5,659 nt of DNA from positions 1 to 5,659 of the forward strand of contig CALVKV010000083.1 in assembly GCA_944333305.1 (NCBI GenBank). Reading direction: 5' to 3'. The notes beneath the pieces were generated by a model that had not been told where the DNA came from, did not search any database, and saw nothing but the letters and a program-made list of their open reading frames with translations. A program made the position numbers and the translations under genes. Numbering within the stretch: position 1 is the first letter of the stretch; every line of letters starts with the position of its first letter. The stretch is from an uncultured Bacilli bacterium (GTDB lineage: Bacteria > Bacillota_I > Bacilli_A > RF39 > UBA660). Shown here one piece after another: positions 1-5,225 of the stretch.

Positions 1-81
1 AACCTATTCTTAACGGGTTATTACTTGTCTATTGATATCACTTATTTTGTCACGGGCATTTACTTTGAGAATTCACCCTAA
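1..81 (+). CDS. Possible C-terminal tail of an upstream gene (partial)
   Basis: Frame 1 is open from the first base to a TAA at 79-81 and would encode 26 residues rich in aromatic and aliphatic side chains (ending ENSP). The other five frames are closed by stops here, so this is the only candidate coding frame. I do not recognise the sequence. Codon choice (ACG twice, GTC, GGC) is unlike the strongly A/T-ending codons of the genes further on, and no terminator hairpin follows before the asnS promoter at 99. A 26-codon open stretch can occur by chance, so this may equally be non-coding. Confidence 0.2.
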   Translation, partial: NLFLTGYYLSIDITYFVTGIYFENSP

Positions 82-98
82 AAAAGAGAATAAAATAT

Positions 99-127
99 TT
101 GACAATAGGTTAAATTAATAGTAGAAT
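99..127 (+). promoter_or_regulatory. Sigma-A promoter of the asnS operon
   Basis: A perfect -35 box TTGACA (99-104) is followed by a 17-base spacer and the -10 box TAGAAT (122-127), which differs from TATAAT at one position. Transcription should start near 134, placing the whole T-box leader (stem I to terminator) inside the transcript. This is the strongest promoter match in the window. Confidence 0.85.
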
Positions 128-133
128 TTTATT

Positions 134-357
134 GTATTTAAAATGATGATTGAAAGAAGTAACTATTTAAAACTTTTATAGAGAGTTCATGGCTGGTGAA
201 AATGAATAAAGCTAAATAGTGAATAACATTCAGGAGTGCTTAAAGAAATTAAGTAGACTAAGCCGGGTAAACCGTTATCTTTTAAAGTGATTACTTTTAG
301 TAATAAGATGGGTGGTACCGCGGAAAGACTTTCGTCCCTTATGGATGAAGTCTTTTT
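134..357 (+). promoter_or_regulatory. T-box riboswitch leader, asparagine-specific
   Basis: The leader senses uncharged tRNA-Asn and allows transcription into asnS when charging is low. Visible T-box elements in order are: a GAAAGAAGTA segment (152-161) as the 5' side of the specifier region; the GAGAG motif (181-185); a distal stem I helix UUCAU (186-190) with AUGAA (202-206) closing the characteristic GGCUGGUGAAA loop (191-201); the specifier, read as AAC (225-227, an Asn codon) followed by A228; a stem II candidate CUUAA (239-243) with UUAAG (249-253); a small hairpin CGG/CCG (264-274); a stem III candidate UUAUCUU (275-281) with AAGAUGG (305-311); and the T-box GGGUGGUACCGCGG (310-323). 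In the antiterminator GGG (310-312) pairs with CCC (336-338) and GCG (320-322) with CGU (333-335), leaving the bulge UGGUACC (313-319). Bulge base U316 faces the tRNA discriminator. The AAC specifier agrees with the asnS gene downstream. Confidence 0.95.
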
Positions 358-359
358 GT
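324..359 (+). terminator. T-box regulatory terminator before asnS
   Basis: AAAGACTT (324-331) pairs with AAGTCTTT (348-355), and CGTCC (333-337) pairs with GGATG (343-347) with one G-U pair. One U is unpaired between the two blocks, and the loop is CUUAU (338-342). A T-run (353-357) follows. The 5' arm shares bases 333-338 with the antiterminator, so the two structures exclude each other. This is the off state when tRNA-Asn is charged. Confidence 0.88.
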
Positions 360-380
360 TACTTTTAAGGAGGAGAAATT

Positions 381-1760
381 ATGGATATAAAAGATTTATA
401 TGAACAAATTACTGAATTAATGGATAAAGAAGTAGAATTAAAAGGATGGATAAGAAATCATCGTAAACAAAAAGAATTAGGCTTTATTGATTTTTATGAT
501 GGTACCTATTTCAAAAGTTGTCAATTAGTTTATACTAATGCCCTAGATAGCTTTGATGAAATTCAAAAATTACATATTGGCTCTGCTATTAAAGTTAGAG
601 GTAAGGTATGTAAATCACCTAAAGAAGGCCAAGAATTTGAAATAGAAGTCAAAGATATTACTCTAGAAGGAGAGTGTCCTGAAGATTATCCAATACAACC
701 TAAAAGACACACAAGAGAGTTTTTAAGAGAAGTAGCACACTTAAGACCTAGAACTAATTTATTTCAAGCAGTCTTTCGTGTTAGAAGTGTTGCAAGCTAT
801 GCTATTCATAAATATTTTCAGGATAGAGGCTATGTTTATGTTCAAACTCCACTTTTAACTGGAAATGATGGTGAAGGAGCAGGGGAGATGTTTGAAGTTA
901 CTACTATGGACCTTAAAAACATTCCTAAAACAAAAGATGGTGAAGTTGATTATTCCAAAGATTTCTTTAATAAGAAAGTAGGCCTTACAGTTACAGGACA
1001 ACTTGAAGCGGAAGCTTTTGCAATGGCTTATAAAAAAGTTTATACTTTCGGACCAACTTTTAGAGCCGAAGTTTCTAATACTAAAGTTCATGCTAGTGAA
1101 TTTTGGATGATTGAACCAGAAATAGCTTTCTGTGATATAGATGAACTAATGGATATAGAAGAAGATATGCTAAAGTATATCGTTAAATATGTTTTAGAAA
1201 ACTGTAAAGAAGAAATGACTTTCTTAGATAAATTTGTTGAGAAAGGTCTAATTGATAAACTAACTAAACTAATTAATAGTAAGTTTGTAAGAATTACTCA
1301 TGAAGAAGTTATTAAATTATTAAAAGAAGCGAAAGTAAAATTTGAATTTACTCCAGAATACGGAGAAGATATTGCTAAAGAACATGAAAAATATATAACT
1401 GAATACTTTGATGGCCCTGTATTCATTAAAGATTGGCCTAAAGATATAAAAGCTTTCTATATGAAATTAAATGAAGATGGTAAAACCGTAAGAGGAGTAG
1501 ATCTTGAAGTCCCAGGAGCAGGAGAATTAATGGGCGGTTCTGAAAGGGAAGCTGACTATAAAAAATTAAAACAACGTATGGATGAGTTAGGTATGAAAGA
1601 AGCTGGACTAGAATGGTATTTAGACTTAAGAAAGTATGGAGGTTGTACTCACTCAGGATTTGGTATGGGCTTTGAAAGATTATTGATTTATTTAACTGGA
1701 GTTGAAAATATTAGAGATGTTATCCCATTTCCAAGGACTCCAGGTAATTGTGAGTTTTAG
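381..1760 (+). CDS. asnS: Asparagine--tRNA ligase (AsnRS)
   Basis: This cytoplasmic class IIb aminoacyl-tRNA synthetase activates asparagine with ATP and charges tRNA-Asn. It has 459 residues, close to the roughly 460-residue bacterial norm, so it looks intact. Residues 17 to about 100 form the OB-fold anticodon-binding domain (starting ELKGWIRNHR). The catalytic domain shows motif 1 around 140-157 (ending in P157), then GNDGEGAGEMF (161-171), motif 2 FGPTFRAE (223-230, R228) running into SNTKVHASEFWMIEPE, and motif 3 GFGMGFERL (426-434, R433) followed by RDVIPFPRTPG (445-455). The GEGAGEMF, FWMIEPE and RDVIPFPRTP signatures separate AsnRS from AspRS. The ATG is preceded by AAGGAGGAG (367-375) at good spacing. 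The gene is first in an operon under an Asn T-box; its TAG stop is fused to the next gene's Shine-Dalgarno (TAGGAGGAG). Confidence 0.97.
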   Translation: MDIKDLYEQITELMDKEVELKGWIRNHRKQKELGFIDFYDGTYFKSCQLVYTNALDSFDEIQKLHIGSAIKVRGKVCKSPKEGQEFEIEVKDITLEGECPEDYPIQPKRHTREFLREVAHLRPRTNLFQAVFRVRSVASYAIHKYFQDRGYVYVQTPLLTGNDGEGAGEMFEVTTMDLKNIPKTKDGEVDYSKDFFNKKVGLTVTGQLEAEAFAMAYKKVYTFGPTFRAEVSNTKVHASEFWMIEPEIAFCDIDELMDIEEDMLKYIVKYVLENCKEEMTFLDKFVEKGLIDKLTKLINSKFVRITHEEVIKLLKEAKVKFEFTPEYGEDIAKEHEKYITEYFDGPVFIKDWPKDIKAFYMKLNEDGKTVRGVDLEVPGAGELMGGSEREADYKKLKQRMDELGMKEAGLEWYLDLRKYGGCTHSGFGMGFERLLIYLTGVENIRDVIPFPRTPGNCEF

Positions 1761-1772
1761 GAGGAGCTATAG

Positions 1773-2261
1773 ATGGAAAACTTTCTATTAAAAGTGATTG
1801 ATGAAAATGGTGAAGAAGTATTTACTGATAAACAGCAGACTGGTAGGAGTCACAATAACTCATTTGACGACTTTGCTAAACTATTTAATATAGAATTTAG
1901 AACTAGGAATAGAACAGATATGGCTTTACAAATAGCAAAAGAAAAAAATTTAACAACTATATTTAATGTTAAAGTAGGTTATCTTTTCGTTTTACCAGAA
2001 ATTTGTACTGAACTTCTAATTAATTATTTAGAAAATAATTTATCTTTATATCAAGAAGAGGAGGAAAATGGTAAGATAATTGAAGTAAGGCTTTTCTCTA
2101 GTGAGCCAGTTTACTATAATCATAAACATTATCGTGATTTAATTACAGAAGAAAAGATAGCCATGTTAGAAGGTAAAAAACAAGAGAAAAGCTTAGTTAC
2201 AGAATTATTAAAAGAAGAACTAGCTAGACAAAAAGAAGCCCTAGAATCTAAAAGAAAGTGA
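1773..2261 (+). CDS. Unrecognised 162-residue protein in the asnS operon
   Basis: I do not recognise this protein or a known domain in it. It is intact, starting at an ATG 12 bases after the asnS stop with GGAGGAG (1760-1766) just upstream, so it should be co-transcribed with asnS and fall under the same T-box. It has no signal peptide or membrane segment, one cysteine (C78) and no tryptophan, so it is probably cytoplasmic. Residues 1-90 alternate short hydrophobic stretches (such as VGYLFVLPE, 68-76) with polar ones and look like a folded mixed alpha/beta domain. An acidic EEEE run (95-98) precedes a second small block, and residues about 125-162 are a highly charged, probably helical tail rich in Glu and Lys that could form a coiled coil. 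It ends in TGA, the only TGA stop among the complete genes here; the same frame continues through a second TGA to a TAG at 2310-2312. Existence is well supported by the RBS, length and codon use; function is unknown. Confidence 0.88.
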   Translation: MENFLLKVIDENGEEVFTDKQQTGRSHNNSFDDFAKLFNIEFRTRNRTDMALQIAKEKNLTTIFNVKVGYLFVLPEICTELLINYLENNLSLYQEEEENGKIIEVRLFSSEPVYYNHKHYRDLITEEKIAMLEGKKQEKSLVTELLKEELARQKEALESKRK

Positions 2262-2297
2262 CTAGCTATGAAAGATAAATATATTTTTTGATTAGAA

Positions 2298-2332
2298 TTA
2301 AATAACACATAGATTTTCTATGTGTTATTTAA
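2298..2332. terminator. Shared hairpin between convergent operons
   Basis: A perfect 16-bp inverted repeat (2298-2313 with 2317-2332) encloses a 3-base TTT loop. It lies where the asnS operon and the rnhC operon meet, so it probably ends transcription from both sides. Neither flank has a clean T-run: the + side continues AAATATTTAAG and the - side TTCTAATC, so efficiency by the classical mechanism is uncertain. The right arm contains the last four codons and the TAG stop of the minus-strand HD gene, so that gene's coding sequence runs into the stem. Confidence 0.75.
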
Positions 2333-3079
2333 ATATTTAAGTATATTTTCTTCTAAATATAAGCATTCACTTTTATCTTTTACATTATATGTTCTAATAA
2401 ATGTATTAACTATATCTTTGACTAATTTTTCACTTATGAGTAATTTACTTTCATTTAAATTCAGATCATAAATAAAAGCAAGAATATTAGCAAGTTTATC
2501 TATAGCAGTTTTTCTATTTTTTAAATCTACTAATCTAAAGTTATCAAAATCTTCTTTAACTTTGGAATCCAATTTGGCACCTTCAACAAAAGGTATTCTA
2601 TAAAAATCTTTAATATTATCATAATAAGCTGCAATATATAATAAATCTAATTTATCAGCATCTTTTATCGCTTTACAAAATAGTTCTTCTTTTTTATTTA
2701 ATTCATAATTTAAATTTAATCTGTTATGATATTTAATAGCTTTATAAATGATATTATCATATTTGTTATCATTAATGAATTTTCTAATAAAATTATCTTT
2801 AAAAAGAATCTCTAATCCTAATTCAGCATGGTTAACATTTTCATCACTAGTAGAGTTATACTTTTCTATTTGTTTAAATCTGCCAATATCATGCAAATAA
2901 CCAATGAGTACTAAAAGATGAGTATCTTCTCTATTTAGTTTTAAAGCTTTTGCAAGTTTATTACAATTTTCTTTTACTCTTAAAGTGTGATTATATTTTC
3001 TTTCAATAGCAACATTATTTAAATCAAAATTACTAACATAGTCCTTAAATACCTTATCTACTTTTTCTAAATCTATCAT
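2318..3079 (-). CDS. HD-domain metal-dependent phosphohydrolase
   Basis: This 253-residue soluble protein belongs to the HD superfamily, which hydrolyses phosphate esters, often of nucleotides, using bound divalent metal. The metal-binding set is visible in order: H31 (NHTLRV), H63-D64 (YLHDIGRF), H84 (NHAELG), H118 (KYHN) and an aspartate of DADKLD (D140/D142). The HDIGRF...NHAELG spacing is typical of stand-alone bacterial HD phosphohydrolases; it lacks the GYP motif of cyclic-di-GMP phosphodiesterases and the synthetase domain of Rel proteins. Residues about 165-253 are a helical C-terminal part I cannot assign. The ATG lies 8 bases after the rnhC stop, with AGGAGG only 4 bases before the start, so translation is probably coupled to rnhC. 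The substrate cannot be read from the sequence. The TAG stop lies inside the shared terminator stem. Confidence 0.88.
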   Translation of the reverse strand: MIDLEKVDKVFKDYVSNFDLNNVAIERKYNHTLRVKENCNKLAKALKLNREDTHLLVLIGYLHDIGRFKQIEKYNSTSDENVNHAELGLEILFKDNFIRKFINDNKYDNIIYKAIKYHNRLNLNYELNKKEELFCKAIKDADKLDLLYIAAYYDNIKDFYRIPFVEGAKLDSKVKEDFDNFRLVDLKNRKTAIDKLANILAFIYDLNLNESKLLISEKLVKDIVNTFIRTYNVKDKSECLYLEENILKYLNNT

Positions 3080-3087
3080 TAATCCTC

Positions 3088-3999
3088 CTAAAAAATGAGT
3101 GTTTTTAATATTCTTTGGGTATTTCTAAAATTATATTTTGCAACATCTTTAAGCTTTTCTTCTCCATACTTATTAACTAATTCTTCTCCAACTTTATCAA
3201 CTTCACTTCCTGCTCCTTTTGGTAAAGGAAGCCCAACTTCATCTTGCAACTTAGCAAATTCTTTCAAGAATATATATCTACTAATAATAGAAGCAGCTCC
3301 AACTGCCAAGTTTTTATCTTCAGCTTTTTGGACGAAAGTAATACCTCTTTGAATGTTAGGGACATCTTTAATATAGTCATAATATCTCGCTTCTCTTGCA
3401 AATTCATCGACAATGATATAATCAACTTCTGGCTTTAATTCTGTCATGATCTGATATAAAACTTTATTATGCATAACTGCTTTTATTTTATTCATATTCA
3501 AATTAGTACTGTACTTTTCATTATATTCTTTATTAGTTAAAATAATAGATCTATAAGGTATCTTCTTTATAAGCTCTGGCGTTACTTTTAAGATAAATTC
3601 ATCAGTTACCTTTTTAGAATCTCTAATACCTAAATCTTCTAAATATTTTACATTATCACGACTTACATAAGTAGCAGTGACAACAATAGGACCAAAATAA
3701 TCTCCTGTTCCAACCTCATCACTACCAACCGCACTACAGTTATAATATTTTTCATCTAGCTTTTTTTGTTCTTCTTTCTTTTCTTTTGTATTAGAAAGAA
3801 CTGTTCCCCACATTGCAGCATCCACATCTGCACTTGGACCTTGGAACATAACTTTACCAGATTCATACATCGTAATAACTGTATCCTCATCTTTCGCTTG
3901 AAATACAGTGTATGGTATAACCTTATCGCGTTTTTTATCTTTGTAATACTCAATCATTTTTTCTTTAACTTCATCATTTATTTTAATAACAACATTCAT
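3088..3999 (-). CDS. rnhC: Ribonuclease HIII
   Basis: RNase HIII cleaves the RNA strand of RNA/DNA hybrids (R-loops and replication primers) in the cytoplasm and occurs mainly in Bacillota. The protein has 303 residues, the usual length. An N-terminal TBP-like substrate-binding domain (about 1-70, with GKVMFQGPSADVD at 48-60) is characteristic of type HIII and absent from HII. The catalytic domain begins GSDEVGTGDYFGP (92-104) and carries the DEDE set: D94, E95, D198 (IIVDEF) and E227 (QKAED). It continues with LAVGAASIISRY (231-242) and ends near FRNTQRIL. The ATG is preceded by AAGGAGAG (plus positions 4015 to 4008). It is the first gene of a two-gene minus-strand operon with the HD protein and is divergent from cvpA. 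In Bacillus the same gene sits upstream of a cvpA-like gene on the same strand, so its orientation here is rearranged. Confidence 0.96.
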   Translation of the reverse strand: MNVVIKINDEVKEKMIEYYKDKKRDKVIPYTVFQAKDEDTVITMYESGKVMFQGPSADVDAAMWGTVLSNTKEKKEEQKKLDEKYYNCSAVGSDEVGTGDYFGPIVVTATYVSRDNVKYLEDLGIRDSKKVTDEFILKVTPELIKKIPYRSIILTNKEYNEKYSTNLNMNKIKAVMHNKVLYQIMTELKPEVDYIIVDEFAREARYYDYIKDVPNIQRGITFVQKAEDKNLAVGAASIISRYIFLKEFAKLQDEVGLPLPKGAGSEVDKVGEELVNKYGEEKLKDVAKYNFRNTQRILKTLIF

Positions 4000-4007
4000 A
4001 AATTTAT

Positions 4008-4030
4008 CTCTCCTTAAAAATATTATAGCA
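4008..4030 (-). promoter_or_regulatory. Extended -10 promoter of rnhC with its ribosome binding site
   Basis: Read on the minus strand, TGCTATAAT (plus 4030 to 4022) is an extended -10 element (TGN followed by perfect TATAAT). The predicted start lies near 4015, right at the Shine-Dalgarno AAGGAGAG (4015 to 4008), giving a very short 5' untranslated region. No good -35 box is visible at the expected position (plus 4045-4050), which an extended -10 can tolerate. Confidence 0.7.
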
Positions 4031-4054
4031 TAGTTTGAATTTTTAGTTTATAAT
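4026..4054 (+). promoter_or_regulatory. Putative promoter of the cvpA-trxA operon
   Basis: A perfect TATAAT lies at 4049-4054. At 17 bases upstream the -35 position reads TAGCAT (4026-4031), a weak match that overlaps the rnhC extended -10 element. The start would be near 4061, only a few bases before the Shine-Dalgarno at 4065. The -10 box is convincing; the -35 box is not. Confidence 0.5.
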
Positions 4055-4064
4055 AATTATAGAT

Positions 4065-4073
4065 AAGGAGGAG
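4065..4073 (+). promoter_or_regulatory. Ribosome binding site fixing the GTG start of cvpA
   Basis: AAGGAGGAG is a near-perfect anti-16S match. The only suitably spaced in-frame start codon is GTG at 4080, 8 bases after GGAGG. The TTG triplets at 4075 and 4078 are out of frame, and the next in-frame ATG comes far inside the membrane domain. Confidence 0.85.
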
Positions 4074-4079
4074 TTTGTT

Positions 4080-4787
4080 GTGAGCCCAAATATATTTAGT
4101 GTAGTTATTATTTTATTAATCCTATTATGCGGAGTCTTAGGAAGTAAAAGAGGAATATTAAAAGAATTAGTTATAATTGTAGGAACAATTGTCGTTTTTG
4201 CATTATCATTTTTCTTAAAAGATTTTGTTGCAGGATTCTTCTGCGAGTATTTACCATTCTTTAATTTTAAGATACCTTTAGGTAATTTAGTCAGTCTAAA
4301 TATCATATTTTATCAGTTAATAGCATTTTTAATATTAGTTATAATATTTAGATTAATTTTACAAATACTAATAGATGTGACAGGAATATTTAGTAAAATT
4401 ATTAATGCTACAATAATTCTTGCTCTACCAAACAAATTATTAGGATTTGTTGTTGGACTATTAGAAGGATATATCTTGATGTTTATCTTACTTAATGTAA
4501 TTGCTATTCCTATGAGTGGTAGTGAATTATTTATGTCTTCAGGTGTAAGACAGTTTATTGTTAATGATACACCAGTACTTAAAGACTCTTTGGGTGGGCT
4601 AAATTATGCTATAGAAGATGTTTTAAGTTTATCTAGTGATGATGATAGAAATACTAATGATTTAAAAGTAATAGATATTATGCTAAAATATAAAGTAGTT
4701 TCTACTGATTTTATGGATAATGTTAAAGAAACTGGTAAACTTGATGATATTAGTGGCCTTGATGGTGTAATAGATAAATATAGATAG
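4080..4787 (+). CDS. CvpA-family integral membrane protein
   Basis: This 235-residue protein fits the CvpA family (named for colicin V production; YshB in Bacillus), whose biochemical role is unclear. Four membrane segments are visible: about 5-21, 26-48, 74-98 and 112-142. The family pattern is present: a first helix ending in GSKRG followed by KEL at the start of the second helix, and the NKLLGFVVGLLEGY block (118-131) at the fourth helix. Residues about 145-235 form a polar, acidic soluble tail (with SSDDD at 185-189), longer than in the shortest family members and probably cytoplasmic. Translation starts at GTG. It is first in an operon with trxA; its TAG stop is fused to the trxA Shine-Dalgarno. 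A cvpA-like gene near rnhC and trxA matches the Bacillus gene neighbourhood and supports the call. Confidence 0.85.
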   Translation: MSPNIFSVVIILLILLCGVLGSKRGILKELVIIVGTIVVFALSFFLKDFVAGFFCEYLPFFNFKIPLGNLVSLNIIFYQLIAFLILVIIFRLILQILIDVTGIFSKIINATIILALPNKLLGFVVGLLEGYILMFILLNVIAIPMSGSELFMSSGVRQFIVNDTPVLKDSLGGLNYAIEDVLSLSSDDDRNTNDLKVIDIMLKYKVVSTDFMDNVKETGKLDDISGLDGVIDKYR

Positions 4788-4798
4788 GAGGAATAAGT

Positions 4799-5104
4799 AT
4801 GAATTATTTAGAAAATACAGATGATTTTGAAAACTTAATCAAAAAAGGAGATGTCATAGTAGATTTCTTTGCTACTTGGTGTGGACCTTGTAAAATGTTA
4901 AGTCCTGTTCTTGAAGAAATAGCTGAAAAATTTCCAAGAATAAAAGTTGTTAAAGTAGATATAGACAAGTTTGATAATTTAACAAGAAGTCATGGCATCA
5001 TGAGTGTACCTACCATGGAAGTATATAGGAATGGTGCTTTAGTAAAAAAAGAAGTAGGGTATCATAATCTTGATGAAATAGTATCTTGGTTACCAAGGGA
5101 CTAG
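4799..5104 (+). CDS. trxA: Thioredoxin
   Basis: This 101-residue cytoplasmic thiol-disulfide oxidoreductase reduces protein disulfides and is itself reduced by thioredoxin reductase. The active site WCGPC (W27-C31) is perfect, with the buried acid D22 in VDFFATW, the cis-proline in SVPT (P71) and the downstream YRNG (76-79). The length is typical of a single-domain thioredoxin. There is no signal peptide or lipobox, so it is not an extracytoplasmic thiol protein. The C-terminal end is slightly short (VSWLPRD). GGAGG lies 7 bases before the ATG and is fused to the stop of the preceding cvpA gene, so the two are co-transcribed. The TAG stop sits inside the stem of the terminator that follows. 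It could be one of several thioredoxin paralogues in the genome; the gene symbol assumes it is the main one. Confidence 0.94.
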   Translation: MNYLENTDDFENLIKKGDVIVDFFATWCGPCKMLSPVLEEIAEKFPRIKVVKVDIDKFDNLTRSHGIMSVPTMEVYRNGALVKKEVGYHNLDEIVSWLPRD

Positions 5105-5127
5105 TGAAAAAACTAGTCTTTTTTCTT
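5095..5127 (+). terminator. Intrinsic terminator of the cvpA-trxA operon
   Basis: GACTAGT (5099-5105) pairs perfectly with ACTAGTC (5112-5118) around a GAAAAA loop and is followed by six T residues (5119-5124). AAGG (5095-5098) can extend the stem by pairing with the first four T residues. The trxA stop codon TAG (5102-5104) is within the 5' arm, so the terminator begins before the end of the coding sequence. Confidence 0.92.
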
Positions 5128-5144
5128 GAAAATAAAGGGGTAGC

Positions 5145-5174
5145 AACTGAAAAGTTACATAAATTAACTGAAAA
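5145..5174 (+). repeat. Two direct copies of AACTGAAAA, 21 bp apart
   Basis: AACTGAAAA occurs at 5145-5153 and 5166-5174, a 21-base period or about two helical turns. The first copy is also part of a small palindrome (AACT-GAAA-AGTT, 5145-5156). Their position upstream of a helix-turn-helix regulator suggests an operator, possibly autoregulatory, but this is inference and chance is possible in AT-rich DNA. Confidence 0.35.
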
Positions 5175-5199
5175 TTGGTAGGACGCAACCAAGTTTTTT
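5171..5199 (+). other. Terminator-like hairpin in the leader of the HTH gene
   Basis: AAAATTGGT (5171-5179) can pair with ACCAA-TTTT (5188-5197, with G5193 bulged) around the loop AGGACGCA, and T residues continue to 5199. It resembles a weak intrinsic terminator or attenuator 26 bases before the HTH start codon. It could also act as a backup terminator for trxA. I see no convincing promoter between 5125 and 5225. Confidence 0.35.
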
Positions 5200-5225
5200 G
5201 ATAAATTTAACACGAGGTGAGAAAT

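Noticed and set aside
1..80. Structured RNA on the minus strand (GGGTGAATTC recalls FMN riboswitch text)
   Set aside because: The other conserved FMN-element blocks are missing, and only weak isolated pairings can be drawn.
855..1091. Minus-strand open frame of 78 codons inside asnS
   Set aside because: It lies antisense to the conserved catalytic domain of asnS, and its predicted protein has no recognisable feature.
381..1760. Aspartyl- rather than asparaginyl-tRNA synthetase
   Set aside because: GEGAGEMF, FWMIEPE and the RDVIPFPRTP ending are AsnRS signatures, there is no bacterial AspRS insertion domain, and the T-box specifier is AAC (Asn).
2268..2291. Seven-codon ORF (MKDKYIF) after the unknown gene
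   Set aside because: It has no ribosome binding site and is too short to support as a separate gene; it is better seen as part of the possible in-frame extension.
3095..3438. Plus-strand open frames within rnhC
   Set aside because: They are antisense to the conserved RNase HIII catalytic domain and are shadow frames of AT-rich coding DNA.
4043..4306. Minus-strand 87-codon frame overlapping the start of cvpA
   Set aside because: It is a shadow of the hydrophobic cvpA codons, with no good ribosome binding site and conflicting with the cvpA start region.
5180..5192. GGACGCAA, reminiscent of the GGGACGCAAAGCC core of the cyclic-di-GMP-I (GEMM) riboswitch
   Set aside because: The conserved upstream AAACC/GAAA helix and the downstream GGUAG receptor are not in the expected places, and the bases are better explained as the loop and arm of a short hairpin.
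5198..5203. TTGATA as a -35 box for the HTH gene
   Set aside because: With a normal spacer the -10 box would fall on the start codon at about 5221-5226, and no TATAAT-like sequence is there.
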